DNA of 64,000 nucleotides from Nocardioides alkalitolerans DSM 16699 (GTDB taxonomy: Bacteria; Actinomycetota; Actinomycetes; Propionibacteriales; Nocardioidaceae). The DNA lies in assembly GCF_000426525.1 (NCBI RefSeq), contig NZ_AUFN01000010.1, positions 558,001 through 622,000 of the forward strand, given 5' to 3'. The translations under genes were made by a program, and so were the position numbers. The notes below the pieces were generated by a model, which saw only the letters and a list, made by a program, of their open reading frames with translations, made no database searches and was not told the DNA's origin. The number at the start of each line of letters is the position of its first letter. Position 1 is the first letter of the stretch. Below are positions 25,600 through 34,337 of the stretch, piece by piece.

Positions 25600-26544
25600 C
25601 TAGGTCGGGTCGGGCACCACGACGGTGCCGGCCTCGCCGGCGGCGGCGGGCACGAGGTGGTCGAGGTCGGTGATCGCGGCGTGGGCGCCCCCGGCCTCGA
25701 CGAAGCGGCAGGCCGCCTCGACCTTGGGGCCCATCGAGCCGCTGGCGAAGTGGCCCTCGGCGGCGAGCGCACGGAGCCGGCCGACGGCGATGCGCCCGAG
25801 CGGCTCGGCCTCCGGCGTGCCGAAGCGCAGCACCGCGGCCGGCACGTCGGTGCCGATGACGAGCACGTCGGCGGCGACGGCCTGGCCGAGCAGCGCGGCG
25901 CCGAGGTCCTTGTCGATGACGGCCTCCACCCCGTGCAGGGCGCCGTCGGCGTCCACGACGACCGGCACTCCCCCGCCGCCGCCCGCCACGACGACGAACC
26001 CGGCCGCGACGAGCGTCGCGATGGCCGCGGCGTCGAGCACCTGCAGCGGCTCCGGCGAGGCGACGACGCGGCGCCAGCCCTTCTCGCCGCGGTCCTCCCA
26101 GGTCTCGCCGTGCTCGACGAGCAGGCGGGCCTCGGCCTCGGGCAGGTGGCGCCCAATGGGCTTGGTGGGGGTGGTGAAGCCGGGGTCGTCCCACGCGACG
26201 AGCGTGCGGGTGACGACGGTGGCGGCGTGGCGCCGTACCCCCGCCGTCGCGAACGCCGCCTCGAGCGCGTTCATGAGGACGAAGCCGAGCGTCGCCTGGG
26301 TCTGGGCGCCGCACCAGTCGAGCGGCACGGGGGGCACGACGGCGGCGGCGAGCTCGTTCTTCACGAGGAGGTTGCCGACCTGGGGCCCGTTGCCGTGGGT
26401 GACCACGACGTCCTCGCCGCTGGCGACGAGGGCCGCGACCGCACCGGCTGCGGTGGTGGCGGCGGCGATCTGCGCGTCCGGGGCCGCACTGCCGTCGGCG
26501 CCGGTCATCGCGTTGCCGCCGAGTGCGACGAGGACCCGGGTCAT
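25600..26544 (-). CDS. arcC: Carbamate kinase
   Basis: 314-residue carbamate kinase, making ATP from carbamoyl phosphate and ADP and releasing ammonia and CO2. Landmarks are VALGGNAM at the start, VTHGNGPQVGN, the MNALEAAF helix, PTKPIGRH, GEKGWRRVVASPEP, AGGGGGVPVV, VIDKDLGAALL and SMGPKVEAACRF. No arginine deiminase or carbamoyltransferase gene is in the window; pairing with a ring-opening amidohydrolase points to a ureide or heterocycle pathway instead. A TAGGTT -10-like box ends six bases before the ATG, suggesting a leaderless transcript. Confidence 0.92.
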   Translation of the reverse strand: MTRVLVALGGNAMTGADGSAAPDAQIAAATTAAGAVAALVASGEDVVVTHGNGPQVGNLLVKNELAAAVVPPVPLDWCGAQTQATLGFVLMNALEAAFATAGVRRHAATVVTRTLVAWDDPGFTTPTKPIGRHLPEAEARLLVEHGETWEDRGEKGWRRVVASPEPLQVLDAAAIATLVAAGFVVVAGGGGGVPVVVDADGALHGVEAVIDKDLGAALLGQAVAADVLVIGTDVPAAVLRFGTPEAEPLGRIAVGRLRALAAEGHFASGSMGPKVEAACRFVEAGGAHAAITDLDHLVPAAAGEAGTVVVPDPT

Positions 26545-26580
26545 GCGTCGAACCTAGTGACGCGCGCACCGCCCCGACAC

Positions 26581-26630
26581 GGCAACCTGAGCCAACGGGA
26601 CGCCGATCCGCTGGCAGGTTGTGCCAACGG
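26581..26630. promoter_or_regulatory. Probable regulator-binding sites upstream of arcC
   Basis: Upstream of arcC the plus strand has GCCAACGG twice (26591-26598 and 26623-26630), each preceded by a variant of GGCAACCTGA or GGCAGGTTGT. The segment 26612-26628, read on the minus strand, is GTTGGCACAACCTGCCA. The same 17-mer with two changes lies upstream of hyuA (32703-32719). This suggests one transcription factor controls both promoters. Confidence 0.55.
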
Positions 26631-26649
26631 CGGGCGTCGTCGGTGCCGT

Positions 26650-28098
26650 CTACGTCCCGCAGTACGTCGTGTAGGCGCCGAACGCCTCGGGGGCCGGCGC
26701 GGCGTACCGCTCGAGGCCGGGCCGCTCGTCGTACGGCGCCGCGAGCACGTCGAGCAGCTGCCGGAGCGGCTCCAGGTCTCCGTCGGTGGCCGCGTCGAGC
26801 GCCTCCTGGACGAGGTGGTTGCGCGGCACGTAGACCGGGTTGACCCGGTCCATCGCCTCGCCGTCGGGCGACAGCGCCCGCCAGCGCTCGAGCCAGGCGT
26901 CGATGCCGGCGAGGTCGAGCACCAGCCCGCGGACCGGCTCGGCGTCCCCCCGGGCCGCCGCCCCCAGCGCGCGGAACGCGGTCGTCCAGTCGACGTGGTT
27001 CGCCGCCATCAGACCGAGCAGGTCCTCCGCGAGCGCGACGACCGCACGCTCCTCGAGGCCGGCGGGCAGCCCGAGCTTGCCGCGCATGCCGTCCGCCCAG
27101 GCGGTGACGTACGTCGTCGCGAACCCCTCGAGCACCGCCGTCGCGATCGCGATCGCCTGCTCCTGGTCGTCGTGGAGCAGCGGCAGCAGCGCCTCGGCGA
27201 GGCGCGCGAGGTTCCACTGCGCGATGCCCGGCTGGTTGCCGTACGAGTAGCGGCCCTGGTGGTCGATCGAGCTGAACACCGTGGCCGGGTCGTAGACGTC
27301 GAGGAAGGCGCACGGCCCGTAGTCGATCGTCTCGCCCGAGATCGTCACGTTGTCGGTGTTCATGACGCCGTGCACGAACCCGACGAGCATCCACCGGGCG
27401 ACCAGGCGGGCCTGGGCCGTCACGACCGCCTCGAAGAACGCCCGGTAGGGGTGCTCGGCCGAGGCGGCGTCGGGGTGGTGCCGGGCGATGGCGTGGTCGG
27501 CCAGGCGGCGCAGCAGGTCGGGGTCGTCCGTCGCCCGCACGTACTGGAAGCTGCCGACGCGCAGGTGGCTGCTCGCCACCCGGGCCAGCAGCGCGCCCGG
27601 CATCGGGGTCTCGCGCTGCACGACCGCGCCGGTCGCGACCACGGCCAGCGACCGGGTGGTGGGGATGCCGAGCGCGTGCATCGCCTCGCTGACGACGTGC
27701 TCGCGCAGCATCGGCCCGACCACCGCGAGGCCGTCGCCCCCGCGGGCGAACGGCGTGCGCCCCGACCCCTTGAGGTGCAGGTCGACGAGGTGACCCTCGG
27801 TGTCCGTGAGGTCACCCAGCAGCAGCGCGCGCCCGTCGCCGAGCCGCGGCGAGTAGCCGCCGAACTGGTGGCCGCTGTAGGCCTGCGCGACCGGCGTCGC
27901 CCCCGCGGGCACGTCGTTGCCGACGAGGAACCGGAGACCCTCCGGCGTCCGCAGCGCGGCCGGGTCGAGGCCCAGCCGCGTGGCCAGGGCGTCGTTGAGC
28001 ACCAGCAGCCGCGGCTCCGGGGCCTCGGCGGCCTGCCAGTCGAGGGCCAGCTCGGGCAGGTCGTCGGCGAACCGGTGGCCGAGCTCGGGAGTGATCAC
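26650..28098 (-). CDS. selO: Protein adenylyltransferase SelO (YdiU family)
   Basis: 482-residue SelO pseudokinase-fold enzyme, a family that transfers AMP to Ser/Thr/Tyr of target proteins. Landmarks are [70 protein letters not shown] (catalytic Asn/Asp region), DYGPCAFLD and [12 protein letters not shown]. The C-terminus ends Y-C-G-T with a TAG stop, so there is no selenocysteine. The GTG at 28098 follows the cupin stop by ten bases, which fixes the start and suggests co-transcription with cupin and hyuAB. A functional link with ureide breakdown is not established. Confidence 0.92.
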   Translation of the reverse strand: MITPELGHRFADDLPELALDWQAAEAPEPRLLVLNDALATRLGLDPAALRTPEGLRFLVGNDVPAGATPVAQAYSGHQFGGYSPRLGDGRALLLGDLTDTEGHLVDLHLKGSGRTPFARGGDGLAVVGPMLREHVVSEAMHALGIPTTRSLAVVATGAVVQRETPMPGALLARVASSHLRVGSFQYVRATDDPDLLRRLADHAIARHHPDAASAEHPYRAFFEAVVTAQARLVARWMLVGFVHGVMNTDNVTISGETIDYGPCAFLDVYDPATVFSSIDHQGRYSYGNQPGIAQWNLARLAEALLPLLHDDQEQAIAIATAVLEGFATTYVTAWADGMRGKLGLPAGLEERAVVALAEDLLGLMAANHVDWTTAFRALGAAARGDAEPVRGLVLDLAGIDAWLERWRALSPDGEAMDRVNPVYVPRNHLVQEALDAATDGDLEPLRQLLDVLAAPYDERPGLERYAAPAPEAFGAYTTYCGT

Positions 28099-28108
28099 CC
28101 CGTCGAGG

Positions 28109-28567
28109 CTACGTCGAGCGCGAAGGCGCCAGCTCGAAGTCGTCGAAGTCGAAGCCGGGCGAGACGACGCAGCTGACCAGGGCGTCCGCGGCGCCCGGCA
28201 GGGTCCGCTGCCAGACCCCCGCCGGCACCTGCGCCTGCGAGACCTGGTCGGCCGCCACGTCGACGCCCACCCGCACCGACGACCCGGGCGGGCCCGCCAC
28301 CGGCTCCGGCCCGCTCCCACCGAGCTCGAGCGCGACGACCCCGGTGTGGGCGAGCCACAGCTCGTCGGAGGCGACCCGGTGCCACGCCGAGGACTCCCCC
28401 GCCGGCAGCAGGAACCAGATGAGCGTCGCCGTCGGGCGCACCCGGCCGTCGGGCAGCGTCACCGTCCGAGGCGCCGCCCACGTCTGGCGGAACCAGCCGC
28501 CCTCGGGATGCGGAGCGAGGTCGAGGGCGTCGGCGAGCGCGGGACGGCCGGGAGCGCGGTCGGTCAT
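28109..28567 (-). CDS. Cupin domain protein (DUF985/COG3542)
   Basis: 152-residue single-domain cupin of the DUF985 family. Landmarks are [33 protein letters not shown] with the metal-type His, DELWLAHTG, and the C-terminal [13 protein letters not shown], diagnostic for COG3542. Function unknown; members bind metal or sugar-like ligands. The ATG at 28567 is chosen because it gives the family-like N-terminus; an upstream in-frame start would overlap hyuB. It lies 13 bp after hyuB and 10 bp before selO on the same strand, so the four genes are probably one operon. Confidence 0.85.
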   Translation of the reverse strand: MTDRAPGRPALADALDLAPHPEGGWFRQTWAAPRTVTLPDGRVRPTATLIWFLLPAGESSAWHRVASDELWLAHTGVVALELGGSGPEPVAGPPGSSVRVGVDVAADQVSQAQVPAGVWQRTLPGAADALVSCVVSPGFDFDDFELAPSRST

Positions 28568-28580
28568 GCCCCCGACCCTC

Positions 28581-30515
28581 TCACCGCCGGTCGACGTCGG
28601 CGTGCGTGGCGCCGCCGGAGAGCGTCGCGTAGCCCGGGCCGCGGTCGAAGAACAGGCTGTCGTCGCGCGTGCGGCGGGCACGCTCGGCCGTGGTGGCCTC
28701 CGCGTCGTACCCGACGTCGTCGCTCAGGCCGTCGGGGCTGAGCGCGCCGGTGAGCACGACGCCGTACGACGCCAGCGCGGCCTCCACGGACACCTTGCGC
28801 CACCGCACGTCGCGCACGACGAGCTCGGGGTCGCGGTCGAGCGGGTCGCCCCAGCCACCGCCGCCGGTGGTGCGGATGCGGATCAGCTCGCCCGCCTTCA
28901 CGGGCGCGGCGTCGGCGAGGGCGTCGACCTCGCGCTCGGCCGGCCCACCCGGGTCGATCGTGACCTGGAACGGCGAGCCCGCCTTGCCGCCCGCGACGCC
29001 CCAGCACGCGAGGATCGAGCGGTCGGCGATGGACATGAAGTGGGCGTCGGCGAGCATCCGGATCTGCTTCTCGTAGCCCAGGCCGCCTCGGAACTTGCCG
29101 GCCCCGCCGGAGTCGCGGGCGAGCCCGAGCGACTCGACGCGGAACGGGAAGCGCGCCTCGGTGAACTCCGTCGGCAGGTTGCGGGAGTCGGGCACCACGT
29201 GGATGGTGTCCTCCCCGTCGGCGTAGTAGCGGCCGCCGGACCCGCCGCCCAGCACCTCGCGCATGAGGTAGGGCCGGCCGTGGAGGTCGTCGCCGTACAC
29301 GCCGGTGTAGCGGATCGTCTCCTGGTCGGCCGGCATCCTGCCGTCCACCGCCTTGGCGACGACGCCGGAGAGCACGCCCAGCAGCCGCAGGATCACGAAG
29401 GTGCGGGCGTTGGTCGGGGCCGGGAAGATCGGCGTGAGCAGCGTGCCGGGCTCGGGGAACCGCATCTCCAGCAGCGGGACGACGCCCTCGTTGACGTCGA
29501 GCTCGGCCATGCGCTCCGGGGTGTCGGCGAGGTTGCGCAGGATCGGCGCGAGCCACTTGGCGAGGAACACGCCGTCGGAGTAGTCGGCGCAGTGGTTGAT
29601 CGGCCCCTTGGCCTGCGGCGACGTGCCGTCGAAGTCGAGCACGAGGCGCTCGCCGTCCGGGTCGTCGGCGGGCGTGCGGGTGAGGGTGATGCGCTGCGCG
29701 TGCAGCATCGGCTCGTCGACGCCGTCGTGCTCCGCGTAGTCCTCCCACGTCCACGAGCCGACGGGGATCTTGCCGAGGATCTCGCGGCGGTACGTCGTGG
29801 TGGTGCGCTCGATGATCGCGTCGAAGCAGGCCTCGACGGCGCTCACGCCGTACCGGTCGAAGAGCTCGCCGAGCCGGCGCGCGCCCATGAGGCAGGCGGA
29901 GCACTCGGCGTCGAGGTCGGCGGCGAGGCTCTCGGGCATCCGGGAGTTGCGCGTCATGATCGCGAGCGCGGCGCGGTTCGGCACGCCGGCGTCCCACAGC
30001 TTGATCGGCGGCACCATGAGGCCCTCGGAGAAGACGCTCGTCGCGCCGCTCGGCATCGAGCCGGGCACGGCCCCGCCGATGTCGTCGTGGTGGCCGAACG
30101 CCTGGACGAACGCGACGACCTTCTCCTCGCCGTCGACGGTCGAGAACACGGGCACCGTGACGCAGAGGTCGGGCAGGTGGCCGATGCCGCCCTCGGAGCG
30201 GTAGACGTCGTTGTGGAAGTAGACGTCGCCCGGGCGCATCGAGTCGAGGGGGAAGTCGCGGGCCACGGGGTGCACGAGCGCGGAGTACGACCGGCCGGTG
30301 AGCTTGCGCAGCAGCCGGTCGTGGATGCCTGCGCGGAAGTCGTGGGCGTCGCGGATCATCGGGCTGCGGCTGGTGCGACCGATGGCGGTCTCGACCTCCT
30401 GCTCGACCGCGGCGAGGCTGCCCTGGACGATCTCGGTGAGCACCGGGTCGGCACCGGCACCGTGGTCGTCGGTGAGGTGGCCGAACGGGAACTCGGTGGG
30501 GGCTCGGCGGCTCAT
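28581..30515 (-). CDS. hyuB: Hydantoinase B/oxoprolinase family protein
   Basis: 644-residue HyuB-type subunit of ATP-dependent hydantoinase/oxoprolinase enzymes. Landmarks are DPVLTEIVQGSL at the start, IRDAHDFRAGIHD, MRPGDVYFHNDVY, HHDDIGGAVPGSMP, LDFDGTSPQAKGPIN and GKFRGGLGYEKQIR. With HyuA it would hydrolyse cyclic amides such as hydantoins using ATP. The ATG at 30515 overlaps the hyuA stop (ATGA), so the subunits are translationally coupled. The exact substrate cannot be read from the sequence. Confidence 0.92.
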   Translation of the reverse strand: MSRRAPTEFPFGHLTDDHGAGADPVLTEIVQGSLAAVEQEVETAIGRTSRSPMIRDAHDFRAGIHDRLLRKLTGRSYSALVHPVARDFPLDSMRPGDVYFHNDVYRSEGGIGHLPDLCVTVPVFSTVDGEEKVVAFVQAFGHHDDIGGAVPGSMPSGATSVFSEGLMVPPIKLWDAGVPNRAALAIMTRNSRMPESLAADLDAECSACLMGARRLGELFDRYGVSAVEACFDAIIERTTTTYRREILGKIPVGSWTWEDYAEHDGVDEPMLHAQRITLTRTPADDPDGERLVLDFDGTSPQAKGPINHCADYSDGVFLAKWLAPILRNLADTPERMAELDVNEGVVPLLEMRFPEPGTLLTPIFPAPTNARTFVILRLLGVLSGVVAKAVDGRMPADQETIRYTGVYGDDLHGRPYLMREVLGGGSGGRYYADGEDTIHVVPDSRNLPTEFTEARFPFRVESLGLARDSGGAGKFRGGLGYEKQIRMLADAHFMSIADRSILACWGVAGGKAGSPFQVTIDPGGPAEREVDALADAAPVKAGELIRIRTTGGGGWGDPLDRDPELVVRDVRWRKVSVEAALASYGVVLTGALSPDGLSDDVGYDAEATTAERARRTRDDSLFFDRGPGYATLSGGATHADVDRR

Positions 30516-32635
30516 GCCTGGTCCTCTCGGGTGGAGGTCTCGCGGGTGACGATCAGGTTGCGGTAGGCGTCGACGCGCACCGCGAAGCCGGGGTGGATCG
30601 GCACGGTGGAGCCGAACTCCTCGACGATGACGGGGCCGCTGAACGAGGCGCCCGGAGGCAGGTCCTCGCGGCGTACGACGGGGGTGTCGACGTAGCCGGC
30701 GCCCGCGTCGAAGCAGACGGGGCGGCGGGGCGGGTCCGCCGGGGCGGCGGCCCCGGGCACGAGCGGCTCCGGGTGCAGCTCCGGGCGCTGGATGGGCCCG
30801 ATGCCCGAGACACGGAGGTTCACCCACTCGACCTGCTGCGTCGGGTCGTGGGCGAAGTCGTAGCCGTAGAGGGCCCGGTGCTCGGCGTGGAAGGCGTCGG
30901 CGACGGCGTCGAGCGCGGCCTGGTCGACCGGCCCCTCCCCCAGCGGCACCCGCACCTCGAAGGCCTGCCCGAAGTAGCGGACGTCGGCCGTGCGGGCGAA
31001 GCGGTGCTCCGTGTCGGCGAAGCCCTCGCCCCGCAGCGCCTCGGCGGCCTGGGCGGTGAGCGCGTCGACGAGCTCGGCGACCTCGGCCGGGGTGAGCACG
31101 TCGTGCATCCGCACGTGGGTGCGCACGTAGTCGTTCTTGACGTCGACCGTGAGCAGGCCGAACGCGGAGACGTTGCCCGGGTTCGGCGGCACGAGCACGG
31201 CCGCGAGCCCGAGGATGTCGACGAGCCGGCAGAGCAGGAGCGAGCCGGAGCCGCCGAAGGTCGTGAGGGTGAAGTCGCGGACGTCGAGGCCCCGCTTCAC
31301 GGTGATCTCGCGCAGCGCGTTCGCCTGGTTCCAGGCCGAGATCTCGAGCACGCCCGCGGCGCACGCCTCCGGGCTGAGACCCAACGTCGCGGCCAGCTTC
31401 TCGACCCCGGCGCGCGCGGCCTCGACGTCGAGCGGGATCTCGCCGCCGAGCAGGTGGGGCGGGATCCGGCCGAGCACGACGTGCGCGTCGGTGATGGTGA
31501 CGTCGGTGCCGCCGAGGCCGTAGCAGAGCGGACCGGGGTCGGCGCCCGCGGAGTGCGGGCCGACCTTGAGCGTGCCCTCGGGCGAGAGCCAGGCGACGGA
31601 GCCGCCGCCCGCACCCACGGTCACGACGTCGATCATCGGGATCTTGGAGGGGAACGCGCCCACGCTGCCCTCGGTGGTGAGGGCGGGCTCGCCGTCGAGC
31701 ACGACCGCGACGTCGGTCGAGGTACCGCCGCCGTCGCTCGTGAGCACCCGCTCGAAGCCGGCGACGTGGGCGATGAGGCCGGCGCCGAGCGCGCCGGCGG
31801 CCGGGCCCGACAGCACCGTCGTGATCGGCTGGTGGACCACCTCGGCCGCGCTCAGCACGCCGCCGTTGGACTTCATCACGTAGAACGGCACCTCGCGCCC
31901 GGCGTACGCCGTGAGCCGCGTCGAGATGTCCGAGACGTACCGGCTCAGGCGGGGCTTCACGGCGGCGTCGACGAGCGTGGTCATGGCCCGCTCGTACTCG
32001 CGGTACTCCCGCAGCACCTCGCTGCTCAGCGACACCACCGCGTCGGGGTGCTCCTCGGCGATCACGTGGCGCATGCGCTCCTCGTGCTCCGGGTTGGCGT
32101 AGGAGTGGAGGAAGCAGACCCCGAGCGTCATCACGCCCTGGTCGCGGAACCAGCGCGCCACGGCACGGGCGCCGGCCTCGTCGAAGGGCCGCACCTCGAG
32201 GCCGTCGACGTCGAGCCGACCACCGACGGCCTTGACGAGGTCGCGCGGCACGATGCGGGAGGGCTTGACCCAGAAGTAGGAGTTGCCGTACCCGTCCGGC
32301 ACCGACTGTCGCGCGATCTCGAGCATCGCGTCGTACCCCTCGGTCGTGATGAACCCGAGCGTGTCGACCTTGCCCTCGAGCAGCTGGTTCGTCGCCACCG
32401 TCGTGCCGTGGCTGACGGCGCTGATCGCCGCGCGCCCGTCGGCGTCGTCGAGGCCGAGGAGGCCCAGCACCTTGCCGATGCCGGCCATGAAGCCGTCGGC
32501 CGGGTTGGTCGGGGTCGAGGGTGTCTTCGTCGTCACCACCTCACCGGTGGCCTCGTCGAGGGCGACGACGTCGGTGAAGGTGCCGCCCGTGTCGATGCCG
32601 ATGCGGATCCGACGGCTCTGCGCTGCGGCTGTCAT
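30512..32635 (-). CDS. hyuA: Hydantoinase A/oxoprolinase family protein (ATPase subunit)
   Basis: 707-residue HyuA-type subunit. The N-terminal actin-like ATPase begins GIDTGGTFTDVVALDE, then SHGTTVATNQLLEGK, VLSGPAAGALGAG, TSDGGGTSTDVAV, and the C-terminal half runs through TLTTFGGSGSLLLCRL. Length is normal. It forms the ATP-using half of an N-methylhydantoinase-like or oxoprolinase-like enzyme with HyuB. A TTGAAT box lies seven bases before the ATG, suggesting a leaderless transcript, and repeated operator-like sequences lie about 40-85 bp upstream. Confidence 0.92.
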   Translation of the reverse strand: MTAAAQSRRIRIGIDTGGTFTDVVALDEATGEVVTTKTPSTPTNPADGFMAGIGKVLGLLGLDDADGRAAISAVSHGTTVATNQLLEGKVDTLGFITTEGYDAMLEIARQSVPDGYGNSYFWVKPSRIVPRDLVKAVGGRLDVDGLEVRPFDEAGARAVARWFRDQGVMTLGVCFLHSYANPEHEERMRHVIAEEHPDAVVSLSSEVLREYREYERAMTTLVDAAVKPRLSRYVSDISTRLTAYAGREVPFYVMKSNGGVLSAAEVVHQPITTVLSGPAAGALGAGLIAHVAGFERVLTSDGGGTSTDVAVVLDGEPALTTEGSVGAFPSKIPMIDVVTVGAGGGSVAWLSPEGTLKVGPHSAGADPGPLCYGLGGTDVTITDAHVVLGRIPPHLLGGEIPLDVEAARAGVEKLAATLGLSPEACAAGVLEISAWNQANALREITVKRGLDVRDFTLTTFGGSGSLLLCRLVDILGLAAVLVPPNPGNVSAFGLLTVDVKNDYVRTHVRMHDVLTPAEVAELVDALTAQAAEALRGEGFADTEHRFARTADVRYFGQAFEVRVPLGEGPVDQAALDAVADAFHAEHRALYGYDFAHDPTQQVEWVNLRVSGIGPIQRPELHPEPLVPGAAAPADPPRRPVCFDAGAGYVDTPVVRREDLPPGASFSGPVIVEEFGSTVPIHPGFAVRVDAYRNLIVTRETSTREDQA

Positions 32636-32678
32636 GGCGTCGATTCAAGTCGGGCGCGACCGACCCGGGCGACGGCAC

Positions 32679-32719
32679 GATCTGCCGACGGAACGACGAT
32701 CTGTTGGCAGAACCTGTCA
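32679..32719. promoter_or_regulatory. Probable regulator-binding sites upstream of hyuA
   Basis: Two copies of ACGATCTG occur 18 bp apart (32677-32684 and 32695-32702). TCTGCCGAC (32681-32689) and GTTGGCAGA (32703-32711) form an inverted repeat with one mismatch. GTTGGCAGAACCTGTCA (32703-32719) matches the arcC upstream element at 15 of 17 positions. Together they suggest that a dimeric regulator controls hyuAB and the arcC-amidohydrolase operon. Confidence 0.55.
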
Positions 32720-32747
32720 TACGGCGCCGTGCGACGCCGCCGGGCGG

Positions 32748-33734
32748 TCACGGGATGCTCGGTGCCCCCGCCTCGTTCGCGACGATGTCGCGGGCCAGGC
32801 CCTCCCACTGCGCGTAGGCGTCCGGGTAGGCCGACCGCTGCACCGCCTGGGCGGCCTGGGTGACCGACATGGACTGCCAGCCGGAGATGTCGAGCAGACC
32901 GGGGTTGGGGGTGTGGGCGGCGACGCCGTAGAACGCCTGCGACGCCAGCACGGGGTCGCTCACCTGCGCCTCGGTGCCCCAGCCCTGCGAGGGCCGCTGC
33001 TGGAAGAGGCCGAGGGAGTCACGGTCGCCGTAGTCGACGTTGATCAGCGTGGACTCCTGCATCGCCGTCGCGAGGGCGACCACCCAGCCCTGCTCGGGCA
33101 CGCCGGCGCCCTTGCCGACCCCGATGATCGTGCGTGCGTGCGCCTTCTGCGCGTCGCTGAGCGAGTCGTACGACGTGCCCGGCGGCTGGCTGCTGCCGCT
33201 GCCGAACGCGGCGTTCCAGGTCTGCGGGCCCGCCACCCCGTCGACCGCGAGCCCGTTCGAGGACTGGAACGACCGCACGGCGGCGGCCGTCGCCGGACCG
33301 AAGTCGCCGTCGGAGGTGAGCGTCGCCCCGCGGGCGATCAGCAGCGTCTGCAGCGCCTGGACGGCGGGCCCGGAGTCGCCCTCGCGGACCGTCACGACGA
33401 GCGCGCCGATGGTCTGCGGCCCGGCCGCACCGTCGACGGCGAGCCCGTTCTCCTGCTGGAAGGCCGAGACGGCCGCCTGCGTGCCCGAGCCGTACTGGCC
33501 GTCGGCCGTCGTCGCCTGGCCGTGGTGGGTGAGGAGGAACTGCACGGCGGTGACGTCCGGTCCGCTGGAACCGTTGCCGAGCGTCGGATAGGCCGCCTGC
33601 GCGACGCCCGGCGCGCCGACGAGGAGGGCGAACGCCGTCAGCAGGGCCACCAGCGGCGCCGCGAGGCGTCGTACCGGAGGCCGCGCCGTGGGCAGCGCAG
33701 CGTGGACGGAGCGAGTTTCCCGAGTCTCGACCAT
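32748..33734 (-). CDS. Secreted peptidoglycan-binding protein with two PGB_1 domains
   Basis: 328-residue exported protein. A signal peptide (Arg-rich start, hydrophobic core LVALLTAFALLVG, cut after VAQAA near residue 48) precedes two peptidoglycan_binding_1 domains: about 52-112 (GSSGPDVTAVQFLLTHHG to GPQTIGAL) and 115-175 (GDSGPAVQALQTLL to AGPQTWNAAF). The C-terminal domain (about 190-328) holds ALATAMQESTLINVDYGDRDSLGLFQQRPSQGWG, a transglycosylase/lysozyme-like fold common in actinobacteria. It probably remodels or cleaves cell-wall peptidoglycan. Monocistronic; the 110 bp beyond it holds the hyuA promoter. Confidence 0.85.
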   Translation of the reverse strand: MVETRETRSVHAALPTARPPVRRLAAPLVALLTAFALLVGAPGVAQAAYPTLGNGSSGPDVTAVQFLLTHHGQATTADGQYGSGTQAAVSAFQQENGLAVDGAAGPQTIGALVVTVREGDSGPAVQALQTLLIARGATLTSDGDFGPATAAAVRSFQSSNGLAVDGVAGPQTWNAAFGSGSSQPPGTSYDSLSDAQKAHARTIIGVGKGAGVPEQGWVVALATAMQESTLINVDYGDRDSLGLFQQRPSQGWGTEAQVSDPVLASQAFYGVAAHTPNPGLLDISGWQSMSVTQAAQAVQRSAYPDAYAQWEGLARDIVANEAGAPSIP

Positions 33735-33806
33735 GCGTCCCAGGCAAGCACGGGACGGGCGGCGCTGTGAACCCCCGGACGCCGGAGTCTTCCGGGCGGT
33801 CGGGGG

Positions 33807-34337
33807 TCAGGCCCGCCCGTAGCGCCCGCGGCGGTGGGTCAGGCTGTCCGGCTGGCCCGCACCGTCGACGCCGTCCCCGGTGATCTCGACCTGGTCGAGC
33901 ACGCAGGTCACGAGCCGCGACCAGCCGACGTCGACCGCCGACTCGAGCCGCACCCCCGCCCACACCTCGACGTCGGCGAGGCGCGGACCCCACGGGGTGT
34001 CGACGAACTCCGCCTGCTTGAAGAGACCGCCCGGGGCCGGGCCCATCCCTGCGAACATCTCGGCGAGGTCGCGGTGGTGCCAGCGCAGCAGCTGCACGAC
34101 GCCCCAGCCGGTGTCCTCGAGCTCGTCGGTGAGGTCGGAGTCGGGGTCGAGGAGCGCGAGCACGCGGCCGGGCTCGCCCCCGGCGACCATGAACGAGCTG
34201 ACCGTGAGACCGACGCGCGACGTGCCCTCCCCCGCGGTCCACAGCGAGACGGCGCCGCCGAGGCGCCCGCGGAGACGTCGGGCGGGGTCGCGGCCCGGCT
34301 CGGGGTCGGCGAACGGGTGGGTGCTGTGGATGGTCAC
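33807..34337 (-). CDS. Flavin reductase-like domain protein
   Basis: 176-residue flavin reductase-like (split-barrel FMN-binding) protein. The region AVSLWTAGEGTSRVGLTVSSFMVAGGEPGRVLALLDPDSDL matches the family core, in which SS/T residues bind FMN phosphate. A later LFKQAEFVDTPWGPRLADVEVWAGVRL is also typical. It may supply reduced flavin to a monooxygenase or act as a flavin-binding oxidoreductase; the partner is unknown. The GTG at 34337 overlaps the stop of the sensor kinase gene (GTGA), making a coupled three-gene operon with plsC and macS. Confidence 0.8.
   Translation of the reverse strand: MTIHSTHPFADPEPGRDPARRLRGRLGGAVSLWTAGEGTSRVGLTVSSFMVAGGEPGRVLALLDPDSDLTDELEDTGWGVVQLLRWHHRDLAEMFAGMGPAPGGLFKQAEFVDTPWGPRLADVEVWAGVRLESAVDVGWSRLVTCVLDQVEITGDGVDGAGQPDSLTHRRGRYGRA

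Noticed and set aside
26650..26661. C-terminal Cys of SelO as part of a Cys-x-x-selenocysteine end
   Set aside because: The codon after C-G-T is TAG, not TGA, so there is no selenocysteine codon at that position.
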